From an uncultured Armatimonadota bacterium (GTDB lineage Bacteria > Armatimonadota > Fimbriimonadia > Fimbriimonadales > Fimbriimonadaceae): 64,000 nt of DNA. This document shows, piece after piece, positions 44,710 to 52,882 of this stretch. The DNA lies in the NCBI GenBank assembly GCA_903927345.1, contig CAIYMO010000030.1, positions 1 to 64,000 of the forward strand. The letters run 5' to 3'. Every line of letters begins with the position of its first letter. The stretch's first letter is position 1. The notes under the pieces were generated by a model that was given only the letters and a program-made list of their open reading frames with translations, was not told the DNA's origin and did not search any database. Made by a program: the position numbers and the translations under genes.

Positions 44710-45720
44710 GTGCTCGCCAATCTGTTCGCAACCGTCTCCTTAACCTCGACGATAATTCCTTCGGCCGCGTGCAGCGTTCGCTTCTACTATCCGCCGGGCG
44801 ACCGACGAACCAGCTACCACCAGATCTACTTGTGCGACCTGAAAGGGAAGAGTTTCAAGCAATTGACCTTTGATCGCTCAGAGAAGCTCGATGTCTTCTG
44901 GCTTGATGCGAATACCGTTGGCTGGCGTCAATCTTTAAGCGTAACAAAAGCCGAAACTTGGCTCGGCTACCACCTTCCCGAAACTGAAAAGACTCAGGTC
45001 GTCACTCTGAACTTAATGACCGGAAAACGCAAAGCTGTTCGGACTGGTTTCTTCGATAAGGTTGATGATCTTGTGTTCCCGAGGGAAATGAATATTGGTG
45101 TCAAGCCAGTATTTGTGGAGTATTCCAAACCCTTTGATCCAGACCGGCCCCCTGTTCGGATTTGGGGAGTGAAGAACGGACGGCTGATTAGTTCGACGAA
45201 GATTGAAGAGATGATTGACCCTTTGAGTAACGATGGCGAGACCTTCCCAAATCCATTTTTGCAACTAGGGCTTAAGTGCAGCTTCAAATCTGGCGAGACA
45301 CTGCAAAATTCCTTCGGAGGCTACGAGTCCTCGGGGCAAAGCGGGGCTCTGACTCTCAACGGAAGAGACTACATTTGGCCCGTAGCAGACCTTCGTCAAG
45401 CCTGGAAGTCTTCAGACGGAAGAAAGCTTTACGCGGAGAATAGGTTCCATTCCGGCTCTGCTGGCGTCTACGGTTGGATCTTCGAGATGGACCTCGAAAC
45501 TGCAAAATGGCGCGTTATTGCCGATTCAATTGCTGATGCAGAATTTGACCCAAACAAACGCTTTTGGGTCGCTCTGGGAAACCACAAAGAGACGATGAAG
45601 TTGGGAAAACTTTCTGTTTGGACAAGGCGACTGGTTGCCGGAGATAAAACTCTCGGCAACCAGTGGAATCTCACCTCGCGACCAATCAGTGCAGATTCAA
45701 TCGCGATTCGACCCAATTAG
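44710..45720 (+). CDS. Secreted TolB/WD40-like propeller protein
   Basis: The 336 residues begin (GTG) with a hydrophobic signal (MLANLFATVSLTSTIIPSAA). The body is beta-rich with YHQIYLCDLKGKSFKQLTFD, which resembles the repeats of TolB-like propellers, and SSDGRKLYAENRF further on. Function unknown. It follows the PafA-like gene by 3 bases and may be in the same transcript. Its TAG overlaps the TAA of the convergent YHYH gene. Confidence 0.7.
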   Translation: MLANLFATVSLTSTIIPSAACSVRFYYPPGDRRTSYHQIYLCDLKGKSFKQLTFDRSEKLDVFWLDANTVGWRQSLSVTKAETWLGYHLPETEKTQVVTLNLMTGKRKAVRTGFFDKVDDLVFPREMNIGVKPVFVEYSKPFDPDRPPVRIWGVKNGRLISSTKIEEMIDPLSNDGETFPNPFLQLGLKCSFKSGETLQNSFGGYESSGQSGALTLNGRDYIWPVADLRQAWKSSDGRKLYAENRFHSGSAGVYGWIFEMDLETAKWRVIADSIADAEFDPNKRFWVALGNHKETMKLGKLSVWTRRLVAGDKTLGNQWNLTSRPISADSIAIRPN

Positions 45721-47045
45721 CCCTGCATGGGTGGGCCATCGTTCTGAATCTGGCTTTGCTGTGTCTTTGTCAGCACCGCCTCTAGTCTTTCGCCCTTAGC
45801 GATTCGCTCGATCTGTGCGTTCGTCAGTTTTAATGAGGTTAGCTGGTGAGGCATCACTCCGGCATCCGCGAGCTTGTCGAGGGCCGTCTTAAAGGTTTTG
45901 AGCTTGGCTTTCTGCTCGGTGGTCAGTTCAAGATAGTTCGCGAGGACGTCTGCTGGTGCCATTCCTCGGGGAGGTCCGCCGGGACCACCGCCACCCGGTC
46001 CGCCTTGTCCAGGCCCGCCTTGACCTGGTCCACCTTGTCCAGGTCCGCCTTGGCCAAATCCATCTTGACCTCCTTGCCCGGGTCCGCCGAACCCGCCTTG
46101 ACCTGGTCCACCCTGACCAGGACCACCAAATCCGGGCCCACCTTGTCCTCCGCCCGGACCTCTTCGCTGACCGGGTCCGCCCTGTCCATCTTGGCCCGGA
46201 GGAGGGCCGCCATCGCGCTTGCTAAAGCTAGGGTCAGCCTGTCCCTTCAGTTGGCGAGGAATGAACGGGAAGGTATCCGTCAAGACATAGTAGTAGGTGC
46301 CGTTCGGGAATTCTGGAGTGACGCCGGTTCGACCATTGTGTTGGTCGAGGTGGCCAGCACCGGAAACCCATTCATAGTCCGAAGCAAAGGAGCCGTCATA
46401 CACTCCGCCAGGGCCATCAGGTCTGGTGCCAGGCTTCAGCCGGTAACCCGACATGAGCTTCTTCATCGCGCTCACCTTCGACGCATCCGAGTAAGCATAA
46501 AGCCCATAGATCGGGTAGCCATCGGCAGCCCAGCCGACCAAAGCCATCTTGTTCTTGTAGTCGAGCTTGTTGAGCAATCCGTAGGGAAGACCGTGGTAGT
46601 GATAAGCGCCGTTAGGTTGGACGTGAGCTAAGTTTTCATCAACTCCGAGTCCGCGTCCGTTTGCGATTTTGCCCACGAGTGCCTCGTAGTGCCACGCAAA
46701 GTTGTTGTTCCAAAGCTCGGCTGTGCCAGGATCAAAGGGAACACCGTTGATTGCGACGCCAAACAGATTCCCACGGGCAGGTCGAGTTGCCGGGGTCGGC
46801 TTCACCGGGATCGACCAAGAGTATTTCTGCGGAGAGATCCGATTTGGATTCCCCTGGTTAGGGAACTGACCCACTGAGTGATCCGGAATTCCGTTTGAGC
46901 TGATGACGCGCTTGTCGCCCTCAACTTTGATGCTGACTTCAGACTTGTACTCAACCGTCCGGTTCGCCGCAACGTACCGTCCCGTTTGCGCCAAAACCAT
47001 TGCAGCGGCTGCCAGTCCCAGGGTGATAAAGATCTTCCTTTTCAT
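45717..47045 (-). CDS. Secreted YHYH-domain protein with Gly/Pro/Gln-rich repeats
   Basis: The 442 residues start with a signal peptide (MKRKIFITLGLAAAAMVLAQ). Residues about 30-280 form a YHYH domain (NGAYHYHGLPYG, GWAADGYPIYGLY), found in secreted proteins that may bind metal or carbohydrate. A low-complexity part of about 85 residues made of GGPGQ-type repeats follows, then a helical C-terminal domain (LTTEQKAKLKTFKTALDKL) reminiscent of Spy/LTXXQ proteins. The start has AAGGAGA about 7 bases upstream, but that site lies inside a 15-base hairpin stem shared with the end of the upstream rhamnosidase gene. Confidence 0.82.
   Translation of the reverse strand: MKRKIFITLGLAAAAMVLAQTGRYVAANRTVEYKSEVSIKVEGDKRVISSNGIPDHSVGQFPNQGNPNRISPQKYSWSIPVKPTPATRPARGNLFGVAINGVPFDPGTAELWNNNFAWHYEALVGKIANGRGLGVDENLAHVQPNGAYHYHGLPYGLLNKLDYKNKMALVGWAADGYPIYGLYAYSDASKVSAMKKLMSGYRLKPGTRPDGPGGVYDGSFASDYEWVSGAGHLDQHNGRTGVTPEFPNGTYYYVLTDTFPFIPRQLKGQADPSFSKRDGGPPPGQDGQGGPGQRRGPGGGQGGPGFGGPGQGGPGQGGFGGPGQGGQDGFGQGGPGQGGPGQGGPGQGGPGGGGPGGPPRGMAPADVLANYLELTTEQKAKLKTFKTALDKLADAGVMPHQLTSLKLTNAQIERIAKGERLEAVLTKTQQSQIQNDGPPMQG
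45962..46205. repeat. Tandem repeats coding the GGPGQ region
   Basis: Irregular 9- and 15-base repeats (CCACCTTGTCCAGG and variants on the + strand) coding Gly-Gly-Pro-Gly-Gln. Copies differ at third positions, so this is an expanded but diverging array that could change length by slippage. Confidence 0.8.
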
Positions 47046-47047
47046 AA

Positions 47048-47090
47048 CAAATCTCCTTCGTGCTCAAGTATTGAACACGAAGGAGATTTG
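47048..47090 (-). promoter_or_regulatory. Hairpin sequestering the ribosome binding site of the YHYH gene
   Basis: Perfect 15-base inverted repeat: CAAATCTCCTTCGTG at 47048-47062 and its complement at 47076-47090, loop 13 bases. On the - strand mRNA the 3' arm contains AAGGAGA, the SD site of the YHYH gene, and the stem ends 2 bases before the ATG. The 5' arm starts 4 bases after the rhamnosidase stop codon. There is no U run, so it is more likely a translational coupling or attenuation element than a terminator. Confidence 0.8.
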
Positions 47091-47094
47091 GAAG

Positions 47095-50000
47095 TTATTT
47101 GGCTGGCCAAGAAATGTTGAATTCGTAGCGACCAGAACCAACTCTGTGGATAGCTTTGTTCGGCAAGACAATCTTCGCGTCTGTATTGACAGGCACTTCG
47201 ACGCTTACTTTAAGCATTCCTTTCGCGACTTCCCAGTGGGTCTTGATGTCTCCCCGAACCGACTTGTAGATGCAGTCGGCGAACGTTAGGTTAGGATCAA
47301 TCTCTGGAGCAATCAGAATCTCTTCAAAGCCTGGCTTGAGCTCTTTGATTCCTCCGATCTTCTCAAACATCCAGCCCGAAACCGCTCCGTAGGCATAGTG
47401 CGCAAAGGAGTTCATTCCTACGTCCTGGAAGCCCTTCTCAGGAGTCCATCCGTCCCATCTCTCCCAAATACTGGTTGCGCCGTTGACAATCGGGAAGCCC
47501 CAGCTTGGGAACGTCGTATTGTGCAGAAGCCTGAACGCCACGTCGTTCCGCCCGATCTTGCTGAGAACGTGCATCAAATCGCGGGTTCCGACGAATCCCG
47601 TCGAAAGGTGCCACTTCCGTGCCTCAATGTTCTTGATCAGGTGGTCAGAAGCCTTCTGGACCAGGTCGGCTGGCATCAGGTCGAAGTACAGCGCGAGAAC
47701 ATAGCCTGTCTGCGTCTCGCCACGAACGTGCCCTTCTGCGTCGATAAACGCCTTCTGGAACGCCGTTTTGATCTTGTCATGAAGTTCGTCATACTCGGCA
47801 GCATCGACTCGGTTACCCAAAATCCGCGCAGCGTCAGCAACCAGCTTGGTGCTACCTGCGAAGTAGGCGGTGGTGATCACATCGCTCGGTGTATCAGCGT
47901 TGATGCTGAGCCAGTCACCAAAGATGTGATAGTTTTTAGGAGGAAGCATGTCCTTAGTTGATCTGGCCTTGCAGAACTCGACAAATTTCTTCATCTGCGG
48001 ATAGTGCTGCTCCAGCAGATCTCGATCTCCGTAGACTTGGTAAATCGTCATCGGGCAGATGACGCCTGCATCGCCCCAAGCTGGACCACCATCGTCGAGC
48101 CCCTTCAGAACTGGCGAAACCTTAGGGAAGTTGCCATCCGCGCTCTGAGAGTCATCAAGGGTAACCAGCCACTTTTGGAAGAACGCCTGGACATCGCTGT
48201 AGTAAGTTGCCGTTCGTATGTAAGCCTGAGCATCGCCGGTCCAACCGAGCCGCTCGTCGCGCTGCGGACAGTCGGTCGGAATGTCCACGAAGTTCATCTT
48301 CTGGGTCCACCAGGCGTTGCTGATCAGCTTGTTCAGCATTGCGTCGCTGGTCTTCAGAGTCCCACTTTCTGGAGTGCTTGAAGAGATCGCGACCGCTTGG
48401 AACGTGTCCTTCGAAGGCGCGCTTGGGGCCCCCGCCACTTCGATGTACTGGAAGCCGTGGAACGTGAATCTCGGATTCCATTCCTCACCACCACCTCGGC
48501 AGGTGTAAGTATCGATCGCCTGAGCAAGACGCAAGTTATCGGTATAAAGGTTGCCCTTCGCATCAAGGCGCTCACCATGACGAATCGTAAGCTTAGTTCC
48601 CGCAGGGTAGTTCACTTTCAAGTGAATGAAGCCCGTCAAGTTCTGACCAAAGTCAATCAGATACTTGTCGCCCTGCTTCGTCACTGTCTTCGCTTTGAAC
48701 CGTGCGTACTCACGGACCGGGTCGCCGTTAAACGCTTCTAACGTGCCGATCTTTGGCTGAGCTACTTTAGCCGGGCTCGCGCTTCGGCTTCGAGCCAAGG
48801 TCGCATCAAACTTTTCACCGTGAAGGAAGTGCTCGTCTCGAACTGGTCCTTCGGAAACGGTCCAGGATGAGTCGCTGCCAATCGTTTCGGTCGTTCCGTC
48901 GGTGTATTCAATCTCCGCCTGCATAAGCAGCATAGGGGTGTCGCCGTAATGCTCGCGCTGCGCTCCCCAAGCGACATATCCCGTGTACCAGCCTTGACCA
49001 AGAACGGCACCGAGCTTGTTTTCACCCTGCTTGATCGACTTCGTGATGTCAAACGTTCGGTAGAGAACTTGTTTGCTGTACTCGGTCCAGCCAGGTGTAA
49101 ACAGATCTTCGGTCACCCGCTCGCCATTCAGTTCATAGTCGGCGATTCCCAGAGCCGTCGCATAAAGCGTCGCCCGGAAGACTTTTTTCGAGACCTTGAA
49201 CGGCTTGTCGAAGTATTGAGCTGGAGCTTTGACAAGGGCACGTTGGCCGAGCGTGCCCCAAGGGTTCATCCCGTAGGCTCCCACGACAACTGCAGCCTTG
49301 CCATCGGCTTGCCACGAGTCGTCGGTGCTTGCGAAGACGGTTGTTTGAGCGCCCTCTCCAACGATTCGCGCGATTACGCCAGCATGGCCGCGCTGGTCGT
49401 TTATCGCAAGAATCTTGATTTCATTCCCTTCAGCGCGAAGGTCCTTGAGTTCAATATTGTGAAGCGTCCGCCACGAATCAGTTCCGCTCGTCTTTAGAAT
49501 CTCCTTTCCGTTGACCCAAACTTGTACATGGTCATCACCCGTGATCAGGAGTCGTGCTTTAGCCGCCTTGCCATCGGACCCCTTCGCGGAGAACGTCTTG
49601 GTAATCGTCGTTGCGCCACCGGCCGTCTGATCGCCCTTCTCGGTCGAATTCCAAATCCACTTTGCTCCCGAGAGCGCATCTGGGGTTGCTACAGGCTTGT
49701 TGCCGTGAATCCACTTCGCCGAATAATCCGCCGCCGTTTGAATTCCCGTTCCAAATCGCTCGGCCTTCGTCCAACTCGAAGCAACTCCGTCCTGATCCCA
49801 GACTTGGAGCTTCCAGAAACAATCAAGCTTTGGCCTCAGAGTCTTTCCGGCGTATTTGATTCCGTAGGTCGCCGAGGAAGAAACCTTCCCCGTGTCCCAG
49901 AGGTCCCCGATCTCTTGGTTCAACAGGTTTGGATTTGTGGCAACGAGAAGCCGATATCCGGTCTGGCGCAAATTAGTCGCCTTGGGTTCATTGCTATTAA

Positions 50001-50115
50001 GCTTCCAGCTAAAAACGGGTTGAAGACCCTGAATCGACAGAGGCTGACTCAGGGCGTTCAACCTGAGCTCGTATGGCAGGATGGCGCACGCAAGAATTGC
50101 AGAAGGAACTAGCAT
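47095..50115 (-). CDS. GH78 alpha-L-rhamnosidase
   Basis: The 1006 residues follow the full GH78 layout: N-terminal beta domains (FSWKLNSN, GYRLLVATNP, DCFWKLQVWDQDG), a rhamnose-binding-like module (about 130-300), and an (alpha/alpha)6 catalytic domain with the signature DIPTDCPQRDERLGWTGDAQ and IWERWDGWTPEKG, where the general acid Glu and water-activating Glu are expected. It is likely exported (short N-terminal hydrophobic stretch). It hydrolyses terminal alpha-L-rhamnose from plant or microbial glycans. TAAACT ends 8 bases before the ATG. Confidence 0.93.
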   Translation of the reverse strand: MLVPSAILACAILPYELRLNALSQPLSIQGLQPVFSWKLNSNEPKATNLRQTGYRLLVATNPNLLNQEIGDLWDTGKVSSSATYGIKYAGKTLRPKLDCFWKLQVWDQDGVASSWTKAERFGTGIQTAADYSAKWIHGNKPVATPDALSGAKWIWNSTEKGDQTAGGATTITKTFSAKGSDGKAAKARLLITGDDHVQVWVNGKEILKTSGTDSWRTLHNIELKDLRAEGNEIKILAINDQRGHAGVIARIVGEGAQTTVFASTDDSWQADGKAAVVVGAYGMNPWGTLGQRALVKAPAQYFDKPFKVSKKVFRATLYATALGIADYELNGERVTEDLFTPGWTEYSKQVLYRTFDITKSIKQGENKLGAVLGQGWYTGYVAWGAQREHYGDTPMLLMQAEIEYTDGTTETIGSDSSWTVSEGPVRDEHFLHGEKFDATLARSRSASPAKVAQPKIGTLEAFNGDPVREYARFKAKTVTKQGDKYLIDFGQNLTGFIHLKVNYPAGTKLTIRHGERLDAKGNLYTDNLRLAQAIDTYTCRGGGEEWNPRFTFHGFQYIEVAGAPSAPSKDTFQAVAISSSTPESGTLKTSDAMLNKLISNAWWTQKMNFVDIPTDCPQRDERLGWTGDAQAYIRTATYYSDVQAFFQKWLVTLDDSQSADGNFPKVSPVLKGLDDGGPAWGDAGVICPMTIYQVYGDRDLLEQHYPQMKKFVEFCKARSTKDMLPPKNYHIFGDWLSINADTPSDVITTAYFAGSTKLVADAARILGNRVDAAEYDELHDKIKTAFQKAFIDAEGHVRGETQTGYVLALYFDLMPADLVQKASDHLIKNIEARKWHLSTGFVGTRDLMHVLSKIGRNDVAFRLLHNTTFPSWGFPIVNGATSIWERWDGWTPEKGFQDVGMNSFAHYAYGAVSGWMFEKIGGIKELKPGFEEILIAPEIDPNLTFADCIYKSVRGDIKTHWEVAKGMLKVSVEVPVNTDAKIVLPNKAIHRVGSGRYEFNISWPAK

Positions 50116-50123
50116 TTAAGCCG

Positions 50124-50129
50124 AGTTTA
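50124..50129 (-). promoter_or_regulatory. Leaderless -10 box of the rhamnosidase gene
   Basis: TAAACT on the - strand ends 8 bases before the ATG at 50115. The short gap 50116-50176 to the next gene holds nothing else. Confidence 0.45.
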
Positions 50130-50176
50130 GCCCTCAACGATTTCGAATGCAACATTGACTTTTGCGACCGAACCTG

Positions 50177-52855
50177 TTACGGCAAAATCAAATCCTTTTT
50201 CCGTGCTTCTGGCTGAATCTTCAGGCGCTTAACCTTTCCGTTCGCGAATTCACATTCCACAACTGTGTTGCCCGGAGCGAAGAGACGGAATTTAACATCC
50301 CAGTCCTTTGGCCAAGCTGGAAGAAGTCGAATCTTCCCGCCGAGTTCCATCGGTTCGCACTGCATTAACATCAGGTGAGTCTGATTAAGCAGGTTTCCGC
50401 CGTGATTCTGATCGGGAAGCCAGTCAAAGTTGGGACCCCAGGTCGCCGGCCAGCGATAGGCAGGATGAGAGTTGCGCACTTTGCCGTGGAGAATTCTTGC
50501 CGCTTCATCCGTCATCCCGAGCATGGCTGCGACGTTTCCGTCGTAACCCCAGCCATTATCCAGTCGGTTTTTGCGGTTGGCATATGCCGCCTTTGCTTCC
50601 GTAACGAACTTAGGCTGATTGAGCGAAACATTTCCAAAAGGCCACACCGCGTACAATTCGCCGTTCTCAACGTTCGATATCTTCGGCAGATACTTTTCCG
50701 CCGGGGCCAACTGCGCCGTCCCGTTCCTAGACTCAATGGGCAGTTTCGGTAGTTGCTTCGACAGCCGGGCATACGTCGCGCGCTGGGTTGCCGACTTGCC
50801 GGAAGGTGCTAGCGCGTTGAGTCGTTCCAGAATCCGATGGAGTCCTGCGACGACGGGCATGTCGTTGACGACGCCCTCCCAATACGTTTCCACCACCTGC
50901 GTGGGATCAATGATCAACGTTCCATTGGCATCTCGTTTGAATCGCGTATCGAAATAGGCAAGGACCTGGTCTGCCATTGGTAAGACGCGTTTTCGCAAGA
51001 ACTCCGCATCCTGCGTGTAGTCGTATCGATCCAGCATCAGGTTCACAAGTTCCGGTCCCTGATTCCACGCATCGTCCCACCATGGGCATTGCACTTCATT
51101 TGGCTTCAGACCCTCTCGGTTCCAGCCATAGTCTGTTCCTGCATAAGTCCCGAACGGTGTCATCGTTTCGGGGAAGTAAGCCCCTTTCACCCCGTGGTAA
51201 CTTGCTGCCCGACTCTTCGCCAAGGGAAGCGCGGCTTCGTAAAGCTTCCAAAAGGGTTCCATCATTTCAAAATCGCCATTGGCGAGCATCGGATGATACA
51301 TGTGGCGCGTGTTTTGGAACCAGAACGCGTCACCCCAATTGCGGAAGTCAGGGTTCGAGTTGCGGCCCATCGCAGAGGGCTCCACGGTGTAGTAACCACC
51401 ATTAAACTTGATTGGGTAGTTGCCCCTACCTTGGCACGCCTGGACGTATCGCTGGAGGGTGTAGCCACGTGTGATTTGCGACCCCGATTCGACCTTTGTT
51501 TCGGCAACTACTCTCCCATCTACTTGAATGATCGCTTTGCCTGTTTTACTGTGATAAGTCGCTTGAACATGACTTCGTTTGCCGACTGAGAGAACATCCT
51601 TTGCCGAGAGTTCCATGTCGCCCACGATGAAGCGAATAGCATTGCCTGGATGTGTGTCGAGAAGGAATCCATCGTTTCGTCCCGCCGTTAGCTTGTCGAA
51701 GATTCGGCCAGCCTTCAGTTCGGAAGGGGTGATAAAAGCTTCCAGCGTCAGGTCTTTCGGCTGGAATGCAACATCGTGAGGCATACTGTCCAGCCACCGA
51801 CCAAACTCCTTTTCAACCTCGGAGGCATCTGCAGAAGCGGAGTATTTCCAGTCCTCAATTCTCCCAGGGAAAACGTTCTGGCCGTTCGAGTCATGTCCTC
51901 GGCGGATCGGGAAATTATTATCTGGGACCTTCTGAGAAGGCGCTTTTTCCGAAGCGAAGACATAGGATCGATTCCAAAAGTTGTTCCACAAAGCCTGAGT
52001 CCGTGGCCACGCTTGCGCCGAAGGGGAGCGCTCAAGTAGTTTGGCGGTTTCCGTTTCCCAAGTCGGAAGCGATCGGTTGGTATGGACGGCGATGCTGATG
52101 TCGATTCGGCTGCTAGGAGAGTCGGACCTCAGGCCGTTCGGCCCCGCCGCCGAAAGCCCGTTGCCTTTGATAATTGCTCCAAACGTTCTGCCAAGTAGCG
52201 GGTCTGTTGTCCCTGCCAGCCCAGTCAAGGATTGTTCGGCAAGAAGAATGGGCACGATCGAAGTACGGTTCGTGTGGTACCAGCCAATCTGCTTCTGACT
52301 TGTCCGGTTAAGAGGTTGATCCGCCGATTCAATCAAAGAAACAGGAGCACCTTTTGAACTCCAAGCCGAATTCGCATCAGAGTCCGGCAAGGTTCTGTCT
52401 GAGTTTCGCCAATTATCGGTCGCGACGGTGACGGAGACCGGTAGAGCAGAGGACCCTTCGAGGTGGATTACGTGATGCGCCGAGTCCACATACAAATTCA
52501 GGGCTGTCCCCTTGCCACGGAAGATAATGCGGCCGTTGTAAAGATCAAGGTGCTGTTCAAATGCACCCGCAACGAACGGATTTGGTGTGAGTTTGACCCG
52601 GACTCGGCCAACTTTTAGGATGCGCGAGATCTCAGAAAACGAATCGGTCCGCGCAATCAAGAGACAAATCTCGCCCGACGCGGCATCCGTCCAAGCATTA
52701 AGCACAACTTCGCCATTTCCGATCGGCATGGAATCGGTTGCACTGGTCGAAGCTGAGCTCCAACGAATGTCCTGAGTGCCAAGTTGGGATTTAACAGACT
52801 GGCCGAAGGCGGTAGTCACTTGGAGCAGGGCGACGAGAAGTGCGATAAAACGCAT
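50177..52855 (-). CDS. DUF5703 glycosidase-like protein with inserted LamG-like domain
   Basis: About 892 residues from ATG 52855 (signal MRFIALLVALLQVTTAFG); a GTG three codons earlier is an alternative. The N-terminal part matches DUF5703 (SMPIGNGEVVLNAW, ARTDSFSEISRILKVGRVRVKLTPNPF). A concanavalin/LamG-like insertion follows near residues 320-470 (FQPKDLTLEAFITP, AIIQVDGRVVAETKV). Then comes an (alpha/alpha)6-barrel half (NWGDAFWFQNTRHMYHPMLANGDFE, QNHGGNLLNQTHLMLMQ) like GH95-related enzymes. Likely a secreted glycan hydrolase; the substrate is unknown. It lies next to the rhamnosidase. Confidence 0.82.
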   Translation of the reverse strand: MRFIALLVALLQVTTAFGQSVKSQLGTQDIRWSSASTSATDSMPIGNGEVVLNAWTDAASGEICLLIARTDSFSEISRILKVGRVRVKLTPNPFVAGAFEQHLDLYNGRIIFRGKGTALNLYVDSAHHVIHLEGSSALPVSVTVATDNWRNSDRTLPDSDANSAWSSKGAPVSLIESADQPLNRTSQKQIGWYHTNRTSIVPILLAEQSLTGLAGTTDPLLGRTFGAIIKGNGLSAAGPNGLRSDSPSSRIDISIAVHTNRSLPTWETETAKLLERSPSAQAWPRTQALWNNFWNRSYVFASEKAPSQKVPDNNFPIRRGHDSNGQNVFPGRIEDWKYSASADASEVEKEFGRWLDSMPHDVAFQPKDLTLEAFITPSELKAGRIFDKLTAGRNDGFLLDTHPGNAIRFIVGDMELSAKDVLSVGKRSHVQATYHSKTGKAIIQVDGRVVAETKVESGSQITRGYTLQRYVQACQGRGNYPIKFNGGYYTVEPSAMGRNSNPDFRNWGDAFWFQNTRHMYHPMLANGDFEMMEPFWKLYEAALPLAKSRAASYHGVKGAYFPETMTPFGTYAGTDYGWNREGLKPNEVQCPWWDDAWNQGPELVNLMLDRYDYTQDAEFLRKRVLPMADQVLAYFDTRFKRDANGTLIIDPTQVVETYWEGVVNDMPVVAGLHRILERLNALAPSGKSATQRATYARLSKQLPKLPIESRNGTAQLAPAEKYLPKISNVENGELYAVWPFGNVSLNQPKFVTEAKAAYANRKNRLDNGWGYDGNVAAMLGMTDEAARILHGKVRNSHPAYRWPATWGPNFDWLPDQNHGGNLLNQTHLMLMQCEPMELGGKIRLLPAWPKDWDVKFRLFAPGNTVVECEFANGKVKRLKIQPEARKKDLILP

Positions 52856-52882
52856 ATCCGTCACCCTACCCCGAAAGGGAAG

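Noticed and set aside
45846..46631. 261-residue + strand frame opposite the YHYH gene
   Set aside because: It is the complement of the GGPGQ repeats, giving artificial Ser/Thr/Leu repeats; the - strand gene has a signal peptide and a known domain.
47048..47090. Inverted repeat as an intrinsic terminator
   Set aside because: No U run on the - strand after the stem; the stem is followed directly by the start codon of the next gene.
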